Source of the DNA: Corythucha ciliata
Lineage: Eukaryota; Arthropoda; Insecta; Hemiptera; Tingidae
NCBI GenBank assembly: GCA_038030265.1
Contig: CM075940.1
Span: forward strand, 7,254,001 to 7,318,000
Length of the DNA: 64,000 bases
Direction of reading: 5' to 3'
Notes under the pieces: model-generated
What the model saw: only the letters and a program-made list of their open reading frames with translations
Database searches by the model: none
What the model was told of the DNA's origin: nothing
In this document: positions 26,559 to 38,066 of the stretch, one piece after another
Position numbering within the stretch: position 1 is the first letter of the stretch
Layout: each line of letters starts with the position of its first letter
Translations under genes and position numbers: made by a program

Positions 26559-28029
26559 ATTATTGCCAAATTTAGAGCATGAATAGCTCATTTTAGCGTC
26601 AGACTCATCTTACCGCCACAATATTTTAACCATTCACAAGACAGAATCGTCCGTTGTGCCATCGAGCCTAGGCGCCATTGGTCACTGTGGCCGTTTTTGG
26701 CGCGTAAATGTTCGATTTTCCTATTTTAAATGCAGGAATTATCTGTTTTGACATTTCAAAGGTGCGATCAGATTAGCAATTTTTAGGGTGCGTAGCGCCA
26801 GTTTGGCCGTTTTTAAAGTGGGAATTACCAGTTGGGCTATTTCAAGTGCACAATAGTCAGAGTAGCCATCTTGGGGCTCGAATAGTCAGTTAAATCGTTA
26901 TTTGGGTATGAAAATCCCGTCGAACCATTGGGGCGAATGGTTAGTTTAGCGTTATTGGCACGCTAATAGCCGATGTTGCCATTTTCAGAGCTGGAATGGG
27001 TTCAGGCATTTTCGGGGCCGCAGTTATCGTTATAGCTTATAGCCATTTTTACGGCGCGTGAAGTCATTTCTGCAGTGGGAATCAGCAATTTGGGTATTTT
27101 TAGGCGGGAAATAGTCAGTTAATTAAGCCGTTTTCAAGGCGTGAATAGTCAGTTTTGCCATTTTGGGGCGCGAATATAGTCAGTTCAACAGTTTTTATAA
27201 TGGTAATAGCTAACTTAGCCAGTTTAGGCTGAGAATATATATCATGCTATTTTTAGTTGAACGAAGCCCACAGTTTCTCAAGCTTCTCCCTTGAGCAAAT
27301 CCTGGATCAGCTCCCGAATTTTGCACAGCGTTAAAATTACGGGTTTTTCTACATTTTAGCCACGAAGTTTGTCTCCCGAAACCGCGAATTATGGGTTTCT
27401 CAAATTTAGCCGCTAATGAGCGATTTTCACCAACTCTAGCCGCAAATGAGCGGGTTTTCTCTAGTTTAGCAGTGACCTTATTAGGTACATGCACAATGGA
27501 TTGCCGCTTCTTCTCAATGTTTTCCGCAAATGAGCGATTTTATCCATTTCAGCCGCGTATAATGAAGCCATTTTTTCCCACTTTAGCCATGAATTAGCTA
27601 ACAATTTTGGTCACGAATGCTGCCTACAGGAACCACGAATTCACGTTATCTCCCATTTTAGCAACGAATTAGCACATTTTGTCAATTTCAGCCGCGATTT
27701 TTCTCAATCCTAGACTAGAATTGGCGCTTTTCCTCAATGTTATCCGCGAATTGGCGCTTTTTATCAATTTCAGCCATAAATTAGCACTTTTTTCATTTTC
27801 AGCAGCAGATTAGCAATTTTATCACATCTAGACGTGAATTCGAAGTCAAAGAAAATTTATTGGCATAAACACCATAATTAACGTTCGTACTAAAAAATGA
27901 AATTAATAGCCCACAGAGGAATAAGCCGGCCGGGGGGGGGGGGATTAGAACTTTTTGTCAATGTCAGGCGCGAATTAGCGGTTTGTTCAGTTATGTTGTG
28001 GATTAGCGTTTTTCTCAGATTTTTCTCAA
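26559..28029 (+). repeat. Duplicated unit, second half of the outer copy (B2)
   Basis: 1471 bp nearly identical to 24605-26078, differing by a few substitutions and single-base indels. It encodes the same meaningless 94-codon open frame on the minus strand as the other copy, which reflects recency rather than function. Confidence 0.93.
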
Positions 28030-29580
28030 TTACTAATTATTAATTATAATAATAATTATTAACTCCAGGTTCTCGGTTACACTGACACAGGCGGATACAG
28101 GGAGGGAGCGAATGGGGAGACCGCTCTTCTGTTAGCTGTTTTCTGGTGAAAAATGGTCGAAATCTGGTTGAGAGGACCCCCACCACCCAAGGGCGTAGCG
28201 TGACATTTTGATGCCCGGGGCCGGGGCGGTGGTCACCGCGGAGAAGAGGCGTGCCCCATTTGCACCCCTTTAGATACGACCTTTTTTGTTACCATAAATT
28301 AAGAGTTTCTTAGGGTCTCATTATATAGACGGTATTGGGCGTAAAAGTGTCAGAGTCTTTCTGAGGTTGAACTTCCAGTTTTGATAACAGAGCAACTACT
28401 TGCTTCTTTATTACATTGTCCACTACCGCTATAAAAAAGGCAGAATAATTGAAGGCAAAAAGGAGAAGGATTGAAATATTGAACAATAGTATCATACCTC
28501 CATAAAGGAGGAGAAAATGTACAAAAAAATAAGAATGAAACCCCTCGTAAACCAAGGAATGCGAGAACACGTTGTCTGAAAAACCCGAACCCCCATAATT
28601 AGCAGAGCGAATCGAACGAGAGTGTGGACGAAGGTTGCGGCGGCATGAAGCGCTTTGCTTCTCTTTGGTCAAAACAAGTCACTGCTTGACCTTGGACGCC
28701 CGAAATAATAATTATTAGTTTACGGGACGTATTACATTGAGATCCCATCTCTGCGAGGCTGCTTTCATTCCAAATTGTATCCTCCCGAAAAATAAATGGA
28801 GAGCTTGCCTATCGTAATTGATTGGGGGGGGGGGTGAGGCGACGAAATAGGTAGGTACATTTTTTTTTTTTCGAACTGCCTCCAACAGTTTAACTGAGGA
28901 AGGAGCGCAAAATGTTTGTTGTTTAGGGGGATGGGAGGCAGATAACACTTCATAACAAGGTCCGCCCCGGGTACCGAAAGCTGTTGGAACGCCACCGCAA
29001 TCAATCTTAATTTCGGCTATTATTAGTCCTCGATTTAGCCCTCTTCTGTGTAACAATGGGGCACGCATTGTTGTTGTTTTTTTTAATGTTAACACATTCT
29101 CACTGATTGATGTTTGTTTCGATGTCATTCATCACATTTGGGAAGAGAAAAGAAAGGGTAAAGACGCTTAAAAAAAAAACAAAAGTGGATCGATAAAAAA
29201 ATTCACCATAACAATGTGAGGACTCAACATAATAGGAGAGTCCGAATAGAGTAGAGGCTTGTATGGCTTAAATTTCCGAAACGTTCGGGGCCAAGGAGTT
29301 TGAATGGCAATGACCGAGCGCCCCCACGTTATTTATTAATCGTAGCAGAGTTTATTTTCAACTTGAATTGGGATGTTTTGACTGTCTTTATCTCCACTCC
29401 GTAATAGTAAGTTTAGAACAGACGGGAGAGGGTTGATTCGTTCATTCCATGCGACCCCTACTGACTCACCCCGTGCGATTTGATCTATAGTATAAGTCCG
29501 GCCACTCTTGCGCTATTCGCCGGTGCCGAGTCCCGATTAGTGTGCACGGCCACACGCTACTCTACTGTTGATTTTATAGT
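28030..29580. other. Spacer between the nested repeat and the copia element
   Basis: Short hAT-like words (CAGGCGGATACAGGG at 28091, AAGGGCGTAGCGTG at 28189) have no matched ends. Two minus-strand open frames of 120 and 137 codons (28310-28672 and 28715-29128) do not resemble a family I know. Confidence 0.35.
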
Positions 29581-29589
29581 CCTCCAAAA

Positions 29590-29718
29590 ATGTCAAGTCG
29601 TTGTAAAATGTGTAATCCAGCCCCTGGAAAATTCTGTTGTCCTTTAAAACTAAATTTTGTAGTGATAGGCATAGGCTATTTGTCTATCATAGTCACTGAA
29701 GGAATTTCTGCGAAATGA
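29590..29718 (+). CDS. Possible first exon or small protein: cysteine-rich start plus hydrophobic segment
   Basis: 42 codons. The start reads MSSRCKMCNPAPGKFCC, then PLKLN, then a hydrophobic stretch FVVIGIGYLSIIV. The layout (Cys cluster, then a membrane segment) resembles the N-terminus of small four-helix membrane proteins of arthropods. A TATAAG lies at about 29489 and a GC-richer leader between. No convincing splice donor is seen before the TGA, and no downstream exon was found before the copia insertion, so it may be chance. Confidence 0.25.
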   Translation: MSSRCKMCNPAPGKFCCPLKLNFVVIGIGYLSIIVTEGISAK

Positions 29719-29947
29719 AGTATTTAGGCAAAACTGTTGAGTGGGATTTTGAATTTCTGTGGATTAAATAGAAAATCCAGTTTCGTGGGATGGATTAATT
29801 GCTGTTAAGTTCTATAATAGCCCTAGCTTTCTATATAGGGGCGAATTTGACAATTTTCGAACAGTTTTATAGGTTTTTGACGTGTAATAGCCCTTAACTA
29901 TATGACTATGGTGACGTACAGCCAGTTGGAGGGGGGGGGGGATTATG

Positions 29948-30096
29948 TGTTGATGACAATTCTAACGTTGACTTCGTTTATTAATTATTTCAACACATGT
30001 TTCCTCCCTCTTTTCTTGTTTCTTAATTAAACCAAAAACCTTCTCGTTGTTCTCAAACGTTCTTACCTACTTTTCATTTAATCTCACGGACCTTTA
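29948..30096 (+). repeat. 5' LTR of the copia element
   Basis: Starts TGTTGATGACAATTC and ends GGACCTTTA, matching the 3' LTR except at three positions. At 149 bp it is very short for an LTR. The outer ends are TG and TA rather than the canonical TG and CA. It is preceded by TTATG, the left target duplication. It reads AATTAAACC where the 3' LTR reads AAATAAACC, so an AATAAA signal is present only in the 3' copy. Confidence 0.94.
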
Positions 30097-30107
30097 GGTT
30101 ATGGGCC
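30097..30107 (+). other. Primer-binding site, initiator tRNA-Met half-molecule type
   Basis: GGTTATGGGCC directly follows the 5' LTR. It is complementary to the anticodon-stem region of eukaryotic initiator tRNA-Met (internal GGCCCAUAACC). Priming from an internal tRNA-Met fragment is known for Drosophila copia and relatives, which agrees with the copia assignment. Confidence 0.8.
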
Positions 30108-30134
30108 GCTTCGTCGTTTGAAAAGAACAAAGTA

Positions 30135-33100
30135 ATGGCAACAGGTACCCTGGCAGTCGCCGGTGCGTTGAAACCGTTTGACGGTAAGAATTTTGGGAAC
30201 TGGGTGTTCAGACTGGAGTCACTCCTTGAAGCCATCAAGTGCAAAGATGTCCTAAATGAAAATGTTCCCGCCGAGCAAGCGAGATGGCAAATTTTCTAGA
30301 AAAGGATGTAAAGGCACGAAGTTTGATTGTTCAATTTTTGCATGACTCCGTGTTGGCTACTGTAAAAGACCAGGTAAAATCGAAAGGAATGATAGAATGT
30401 CTCAAAGCAACCTATACCAAAGGCGGGATTGCTGAACAAGTGAGAATAAAGAAAGTTTTGAGTCAGTTGGAATACAAACGCGACTGTACTTCACTCGATT
30501 TCTTTTGTAAATTCGAGCGCTTGATAGGTGAATTGAAAGCTGCTGGGGGAGCGATCAGTGACCAGGAAGTCATTACAGCATTACTGTCGGCTATGCCCCC
30601 CTGCTATCAGTCGGTTACCAGAACTGTATCTATTTTATTTCACAGCGACCCCAATTCTGTCACTCTCGATTTTCTTAAAAATCAGCTATTATCTGAAGAT
30701 GAACGTTTTCTTTCAGAAATGAAAACTGAAGTAGACACCGTGAGTTTTCTTGGACAAAAAAAGTCAAAACCTTGGCCTAAGAAAACGTCCGTGAGTTCGG
30801 AGTTCAAGTTGAAATGCTTTGGCTGTGGTTTGAAGGGTCACAAGAAGTCCGAGTGTCCTAACAATAATAAAAACAAAGGTTTTTCCGGTGTTTCAAAAGA
30901 GAAAACGTCAAATGTGCCGTTATCATTTTTCACAACAAGCGATGACTTGAAGACTCCCCAGGATAAATGTGGACGAACGTTGAACTTTGTGGTTGACTCT
31001 GGGTCAACTCATCACCTTGTCGATAGAGATACAGGTAAATTTTTACAGAATGCAGAAGCAGTCGGTTTTACCATTCGCGTTGCGAAAAGAAATGTTTCGG
31101 TGAATGCTCGTCGATGTGGTAAGCTTCACGTCTCGTTGCCAAGTGGGCGACCAGTAATTATTGATAACGTAATTGAATGTGAAGGTCTTACGAAAAATCT
31201 GCTTTCTGTTAGATGCTTAGAGCAAAAAAGGTCTAGCCGTCAGATTCCATGAAAATAATGTCAGCGTGCATGATAGCTCTGGTTGTCTCGTACTAAAAGG
31301 AGAGAATGTCGATAATCTTTACGTTGTCAAGTTCACTGTCGCTGAGCATCTAACCTCTCTGCTCTCCAGTGATGATGTCCTCGTTCACCGACGCATGGGT
31401 CACAGTTCGGCCTACCCCTCAAAAATGCCATGTGAAGTGTGCTTCCGGGGTAAGCAAACTAAAAACGTTTTTCATCGTCTTCCAGATGAGCGCAAGGCTA
31501 AGAGAATTCTGGAAGTAATTTCGACAGACGTTTGTGGACCGATGGAAGTACCTACCCATGATGGAATGCGATATTTTGTCGCGTTTATTGATCATTGGTC
31601 ACACTTTACGAGCGTTTACCTCATAAAAAGTAAGAACCAGGTATTCGAAAAATTTAAAGAATATCAAGCAGCTGTCGAGACGAAATTCGGCCCTTTAAAA
31701 ATCAGTAGAATACAGTGCGATTCTGGGGGAGAATATACGTCTCACGTTTTCAAAAATTATTTAAAAGATAAGGGCATTAATGTAGAGTACACCATCCCCC
31801 GCACTCCTCAACAAAATGGTTGTGCCGAAAGGTTTAATCGGACACTACTTGACGTAGTTCTTTCAAGAATCAAAAACTTACTTTGAAAAAGACATCGATG
31901 CCGATGAATGTCCGTCTGTCCAGGTTTTTCCGTTCGTTGAAGGTGCTGAAGGTGCATCTAATGATTTCCGACCTGATGATGACGTTTTATCTTCGTTCGA
32001 TGATCAAACCGTGGAAGAACAAGAAAATAGTGGCGAACTTAATTCGAATACACACGTCGCCAGCCGTCTTCGTAGATCTTCTCGAGAAAGAAAACTTCCG
32101 GAATGGCTAAATGATTATGATGTCAATCTGCTTGCTGCACTGTCCGTGAATGCTCTATTCGAAGGAGCTCCGGAACCTTTCGAGGACGCCATCCAAGAAG
32201 GGTGGCAACCGTCAATTGACGAGGAGTTGGCTGCTCTAAAGAGAAATCATACGTGGAATTTGGTTGAACCATCAGAAGGCGTTAAAATTATTGATTCTCG
32301 ATGGGTTTTCAAGGAAAAGAACGTCAAAAAATTCGTAAGTCTCGGTTGGTGGCTCGAGGGTTTCTTCAGGGGGAGGTATTAAAGGAAGAAATCTATGCTC
32401 CGGTTGCGCGAATGATTACAGTGAGAACTCTTCTGTCGTTGATTGTTAATCAAGACCTTGTTTTTTCACAGCTAGATGTCAAGAACGCTTTTCTGAATGG
32501 ATATTTGACAAAACCAGTCTACATGTACCCTCCCAAAGGTTTGGCCAGTGTCGAAGGGCTTGTATGTAAATTAAAAAGGTCTCTCTATGGTCTAAAAGAA
32601 TCTCCCAAATGCTGGTATGACAGACTTAACATTTTTCTGAAAGGTTTAGGTTTTACCAGGTCAAGCAGGGCCGAAACTAGGGAGGGGCAAAGGGGGCACG
32701 TGCCCCCGGCGGCAACTATAGGGGGCGGCCATTTTTTTTTTTTTGCTGATTAAATATTAGATCTTTTCGGGTGATCTACAGAAGCTATAAAAGTTACAAA
32801 TTTTTAGGTTGTTTACATAGCAACATGTGTTTAATTGGTTTAAAAGCTACACAACTTGCAAAATTTGTAACTTTTGTAGGTTATGAGGGTCGCCCGAAAA
32901 GACCTATTATGGGAATGTAGCTTTGCCAACGGTTCAACAGTTGAATTACAGTATTAGTAACCACAGTAATACAAAAATTAAATTCTCGCTCTCAAGTTTG
33001 TGATTTCGTGGTTGGATGTCTATCATAGAGGTTGTTAAGTTTAACGAATAATATTTTTCACACTTTTTTATATTCATCTTACCGTTAGTTCTTGTCTCAA

Positions 33101-34839
33101 ATTTTTGGAGGTTCCTCAAAGAGAGCAATCAATTTTTCAATCTACAAGATACACTTCAGGGTCACGCGTGTAATACAAGAAAAATAAAATTATGAAGGAA
33201 GCTAAAAATCCCTATCCGAATACGCCCTCAATGTACCATGCTCCATTCTTTTCTACAGGTTCTCCCACTTCAAGGGGGAAAACCGTTGGCGAAATCCGGC
33301 GACAAGACGCGGCAACTATTTACCCGCTTTTCGGATAAAAAAATCGCCTCGACACCTCATCGCCAGTTTGTCACTCTATCATGTTAAATGTACAGTCCCT
33401 CGTTTGTTTCCCCCCGAGAAGGCGAAAACCGCTTTTCGGATTCCGCTATCAGAATGCCACTGCACTTAGGCACTATGGTTGGTGGTGGAATAACTTCTAA
33501 TGCGGGGGTGTCAAACTAAAATTCTCGGCGGGCCGCACGAGTCCCCTCCCCTCCTTTTATTATTGAAACAGAGACGCAAGAAACTAGAAGTAAGGGCTCG
33601 AAAAAAAGCAGTCAACTAACAAAATGATGAGAAAACTATTTAGAGACCAAGACCCTACGGAGGGGTTACACCTAACTTGTATTAACCCTACCACCGATTC
33701 GAAAGTGATGGAAGGTGACTATTACAGGATTTGGGAACTCTTTGGTGAAGATGGGGGGGGGGGGTAAAGGCGGCAAAATAGAGCTTGCCCCCCCTCAGAA
33801 AATCCCTAGTTTCGGCCCTGAGGTCAAGTACCGATCTATGCCTGTATATCAAGAAATCGACTTACATACTTGTTTACGTCGACGATATGATTTTAGCTTC
33901 GGGATCTACTTCGGATCTGGATGATGTGAAACTGGCACTTACGAACGAATTCGACATGAGGGATCTAACTCGTGATAATTCGGAATCACTAGAGTTTCTC
34001 GGAATCGCCATTCAACGGACAGCCGAGGGATTGAGCCTAAATGAGAGCGTTCTAATTTCCAAACTCTTTAAAAAATTTGGAATGGTCGATGCCAAACCAA
34101 GAAAAGTACCGGTAGAGGCTAAGTTGCAACTCACCAAATGCAGCTTATCCTCTGGGACTTATCCTTATAAGGAACTGGTCGGAGGGTTGATGTATTTGAT
34201 GCTGGGAACCCGCCCGATATATGTTTTGCTGTTTCATATTTTAGTATGTTCCAGAATGCTTATGACAAACGACATTGGTCTTATCTGAAGCAAGTGCTGA
34301 GATATCTTCATGGCACAAAAGAGCTTCGACTGAAGTATGTCAAGAGTAACTGTGAGTCACTAATTGGTTTCGCAGATGCCGACTTTGCTAACAATGTCGA
34401 GGACAGAAGAAGCGTGTTGGGCTACATTTTCAAGGCTTTCGGGAACACTGTAGCTTGGAGGACCCAAAAACAACCACTAGTCACTCTTTCGAGCTGTTCG
34501 GCAGAGTTTGTAGCGCTTGCAACAGCTGCTACTGAATGCATTTTTCTTTCCAGACTTATGGCAGAAATGTTAGACGGACCAGTGACACCTGTTACTATTT
34601 ATGAAGATAATTTGTCAACAATCAGAATGGCGAACACGTTGGAAACTAAACGGTCAAAACACATCGACGTCCGTTTCCATTTCCTGAAGGACCTTATAGA
34701 AGAAAATATCATTCAACTTCTATACGTGTCAACCGAAGAGCAAATTTCCGATCTTCTGACTAAAGGATTGGGTCACACGAAATTTTTGAAATTACGTAAC
34801 TCACTCGGTCTCCTGGATGCATCATGGACCACCTCGTAG
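30135..34839 (+). pseudogene. Copia gag-pol polyprotein, frameshifted and interrupted
   Basis: One polyprotein frame in pieces. Gag begins at ATG 30135 and shifts frame near 30287 (one base short). It carries a CCHC zinc knuckle (C-x2-C-x4-H-x4-C, 30815-30856). Protease has the DSGST active site (30995-31009). The frame shifts again at the A-run 31224-31229 (one base extra). Integrase has its HH-CC region (apparently shortened) and catalytic Asp 31527, Asp 31719 and Glu 31827 with 35 residues between the last two. The C-terminal part of integrase is missing near 31860-31890, where the frame also stops. Reverse transcriptase resumes with the copia-type QEGW region, shifts at the A-run 32326-32331, shows QLDVKNAFLNG (Asp at 32475) and, after the nested hAT, YVDDM (33875-33889). 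A last shift lies near 34213-34216. RNase H keeps its ADAD, SSCSAE and YEDN motifs. The stop is TAG at 34837. Confidence 0.93.
32666..33820. mobile_element. Non-autonomous hAT element inserted in copia reverse transcriptase
   Basis: 1155 bp with perfect 17-bp terminal inverted repeats, CAGGGCCGAAACTAGGG at the left and its complement at the right. It is flanked by the 8-bp target duplication AGGTCAAG (32658-32665 and 33821-33828). These are hAT hallmarks. No transposase is recognisable inside. Removing it with one target copy restores a continuous reverse transcriptase frame across the site, which confirms both ends. An inner piece near 33505-33540 resembles the terminus of the hAT at 49100-50042. 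Confidence 0.94.
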
Positions 34840-34843
34840 AATT

Positions 34844-34852
34844 GAGGGGGAG
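34844..34852 (+). other. Polypurine tract of the copia element
   Basis: GAGGGGGAG lies directly before the 3' LTR, where plus-strand synthesis would be primed. It is five bases downstream of the gag-pol stop codon. Confidence 0.75.
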
Positions 34853-35001
34853 TGTTGATGACAATTCTAACGTTGACTTCGTTTATTAATTCTTTCAACA
34901 CATGTTTCCTCCCTCTTTTCTTGTTTCTTAAATAAACCAAAAACCTTCTCGTTGTTCTCAAACGTTCTTACCTACTTTTCATTTAACCTCACGGACCTTT
35001 A
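34853..35001 (+). repeat. 3' LTR of the copia element
   Basis: 149 bp, 146 identical to the 5' LTR. It contains AATAAA in the AAATAAACC segment and is followed by the right target duplication TTATG. Confidence 0.94.
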
Positions 35002-35554
35002 TTATGTTATAGTTGTTGAACCAATCATCGGGGGAATTGCAAGTTTTTATACTCAGTTTCTGGAGAGGGGGTAGTGAAATTGGCTGTTTTAGGCTCGAAA
35101 ATGAAAATACCAGGCAGGAGTGGCAGGAGGGGGATTAACAATCGGCTGACATGTCTGTTTCTGAGAGAAAACTGTCATTGCGGTTCCTGATAGGCAGTTT
35201 GAGGACCCTAATTACCGCAGTTGCTGCAGTACCTCGGCTTCAGTTTCTTGGGGGGGGGGGGGGCAAAATATGAAGTGAAGTGACCGTAAGTGTCATTTTC
35301 AGGGGAACAATTGACAGTTTTTACACATAAGAACCGACAGTTTACAGTCAAAAAAGGAAGTTTTTGACGGACTACGAGCCCTTTCCATTTGCACGGTCAG
35401 TTTACGGGATCATATTGGCGGTTTCCTTGTCTTGTTTCAAGTATCTTGAAGGAAAACTGTAAACCTACCATCCCTCGGACCCCTCGCATCGAGGATCTTT
35501 CTTTTAGACTTCAAGACCGTCAGGTGGGCTGCCCTCCGTATAAGAAAATTATTG
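35002..35554. other. Spacer right of copia
   Basis: Loose repeats around CAGTTT words (GGCAGTTTGAGG, GACAGTTTTTAC) that recall the R3 type but are too diverged to define units. A G-run is at about 35250. No gene. Confidence 0.35.
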
Positions 35555-36092
35555 GGTCACTCTATTAAATTACACTTGAAAAAAGGGGCAAATTCGTCGT
35601 AGAATGTGCAGTGAGCTTGTCGACAATGGAACTTTAGCCTGAAGCCGAGCTTCTCACAAATTATTTTCCCCTAATACGAAAGATACAAAATCGCCGCATT
35701 ACGCCTGAAAAGAATGGGCTAAATCATCGATTTTGACAACGTTAGCCCCCCCCCTCCCAGTCCAGGAGAATAGAATGTTCATGGAGCTCATCGAAAAAAA
35801 AAAGTCTGCTAATGAGTGACATGGTGTGGTTTGATAGATTTCAAGCCTTGTCTAGCGTGCTAATTGGGTTGAAAGATCGGCATTTCCAGGGGTGCCCGAC
35901 GTCACTCTCGAGAGCAATTTGGGCCCATTTCGAAAGCTTAATAATGAGGTGGGAATTTTATGCACATTTAGACGAATGATCGAAAATCGCCGCATTATAC
36001 ACTTGATAAAAGGGGCGAAATCGTCGTTTTTGACATGGTTTGGCGTCTAATGACCTGCAGAATAGAATGTGTAAGGAGTTCGATGTTTTTTT
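35555..36092 (+). repeat. M1 dispersed repeat, copy c
   Basis: Contains GATCGGCATTTCCAGGGGTG, CGAGAGCAATTTGGGCCC and AGGGGCGAAATCGTCGTTTT in the same order as the other M1 copies. The TCGCCGCATTA segment occurs twice (about 35690 and 35985), so the copy seems partly duplicated. Confidence 0.7.
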
Positions 36093-38023
36093 TTTATTAT
36101 CGCCTTCTAAACTGCTGGCGCATACTGAAATCAACAATTAATACTTAATTATCCGATATAATTAGCTTTTGAATAGGGGAACATGCCTATCATATAAACT
36201 ACAAGTACAACCCGTGCAAACACCGCCTAGCTCGAGGGCGAGCCCCTCTTTAATTGAAGCTTACGCAACTTGCTTTTAATAATTGTGAATGAATAAAATC
36301 TGCCTTTACTTCCAAGTTTCTTCTTCCTCTCACTTGACGTTGCAAGGCAGATTATAATTATAGCTATAAAAGGTCTGAGATTATGCATAAATGGATAACT
36401 CTTGGAATAGAATATTTTAATTAATAAAGGTCCAATCGCATTGAGAATTAGGTCAAAGCACAGTGAACATCCCATGGTTTGAAACTCCACCAACCCAGAA
36501 TACACTTATCCCCTCGTTGACCTAAAACAAGGTCTTCATCTGCTAAATGACCATGTTCTCCCATTTGCGAGTGAGAGAAGGTAATTACGTCCTCTCCTGG
36601 GATCTCAGGCAACACCGTTTGTCTTAAAAAGCCTTAGAATATAATTATCGAGAGGTTGGATGGATGGCTATGTCCTATTCTACTCATTAAAATGAAATGA
36701 TCTGCAGGATTTCGCTAAAAGAAAATATTTTGGGTACGTGCGCTTGAATTTTCGCTTGATTACTTCCACATTCTTATCGCTGAAAAACGGAAGTTTGATT
36801 GAGTGGCAAATATAATTACACCAAGGTGAGATTACGCGTATAAGAAAAATATACTCATATTCTAATTAGGTTTTTTTTTTCTTCATTTGTAATTACCGTA
36901 CGTTGGGTCGGTTCGAATAAGGGCTTGTCTGGTGTATAAAATCGTGTAGAATGCCTTCCCATTATTTGCTTATTTTATAAACGCCAATATTTTTACTTTT
37001 TTTAATTATAGCTCTGAATTCAAGGTCAGGGATTTGGGCGGAGGAGGAAACTTATTTCAGCGTGTTTGACTCACAAAAATAATATTAAAAAATCGAATAA
37101 TAATGAACAATTAAGGGTCTTAAAAGTCACGGTCGTGCGCTGAACAGAGATTGAGAACACAGCCACCTGAGCGTCGGTATATTTCAGACCGTCCAAGGAT
37201 TGGAAAAAAGGGGCGTGCTAGAGGATATGACTGCGTGAAAATGTCTATCAATTTATTCATCCGCGGTTATATTTATCTGCGGGAATATCAAATTATTCGA
37301 GTTTTCCAAGTTAAACAAAATCTATAATAGATGCCTCCCATCAGGAAAATTCGTGCCCGGAAAACGGGTCCAGAGCAGCAAAAATCATGTCACGTCGTAT
37401 AGAGTACACCCGTAGCGTGGATGGCGGCGAAGATTATCACTTGATTTTCAAATTCACACCCAAATGATAATTCAACAGTATATACAACGTATAATTTCAG
37501 ATAGCCCTATGTAGAGCCATTAGCCTTGAAAACTGACTATTTTCTAGTTTTTGCACCTCATGAGTTGCCTACCTATTAACGAGTGTGGATGGTAGGGGAG
37601 GGGGAATCGATGATCCCACCCCGGGTGCCAATAGCTCTTGGTCCGCCACTGATCGTCTGCGTTTTGTGAATTACCTATAAGAGTTTTCGACCAATCAGTT
37701 CTCCCGTGTCCTATAGCGTTTCAAGCGTTTAAAATCTCTCCAAAATGTGTCCTATTCGACTTTTTTTTCTTTTTTTTTTACCGGATCACCTATGCGAAAA
37801 CCACACCTTTTTTGCCTCATCGCCATCGCCTAATCGGTATTTTCTCTCTTTATCTCTCCCATAAGCTGTGTCTAGCAATAAAAAAATTAATCCCAACTCA
37901 GTCATTCACATCCTTAATGTACAAGTCTCCCCACAGACACTCCCATTAAAATGATCTCCTTTAAATCTTTGCCAGTAATTATAAATCGTTTCAAACCCGG
38001 CTAAACTACTCCGCATTTTGCCA

Positions 38024-38066
<43 letters not shown>

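Larger units (their letters stand above)
29948..35001 (+). mobile_element. Ty1/copia LTR retrotransposon, complete ends, decayed coding, nested hAT
   Basis: A copy-and-paste retroelement. It has 149-bp LTRs at both ends and is flanked by a perfect 5-bp target duplication TTATG (29943-29947 and 35002-35006). A primer-binding site follows the 5' LTR and a purine tract precedes the 3' LTR. Domain order gag, protease, integrase, reverse transcriptase, RNase H is diagnostic of copia-type elements. The LTRs differ at 3 of 149 positions by direct comparison, so the insertion is fairly recent. The coding region is broken by frameshifts, an integrase deletion and a 1155-bp hAT insertion, so this copy is not autonomous as written. 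Confidence 0.96.

Noticed and set aside
25258..27494. Identical 94-codon minus-strand frames at 25258-25542 and 27210-27494, as a conserved gene
   Set aside because: Identity comes from the recent duplication, and the frames lie across R3/R1 repeats.
28715..29128. 137-codon minus-strand frame
   Set aside because: Low-complexity stretches and no domain; it overlaps a G-run and a T-run.
37620..37660. GGTCCGCCACTG as a hAT right end
   Set aside because: No left end or duplicated flank found within reach.
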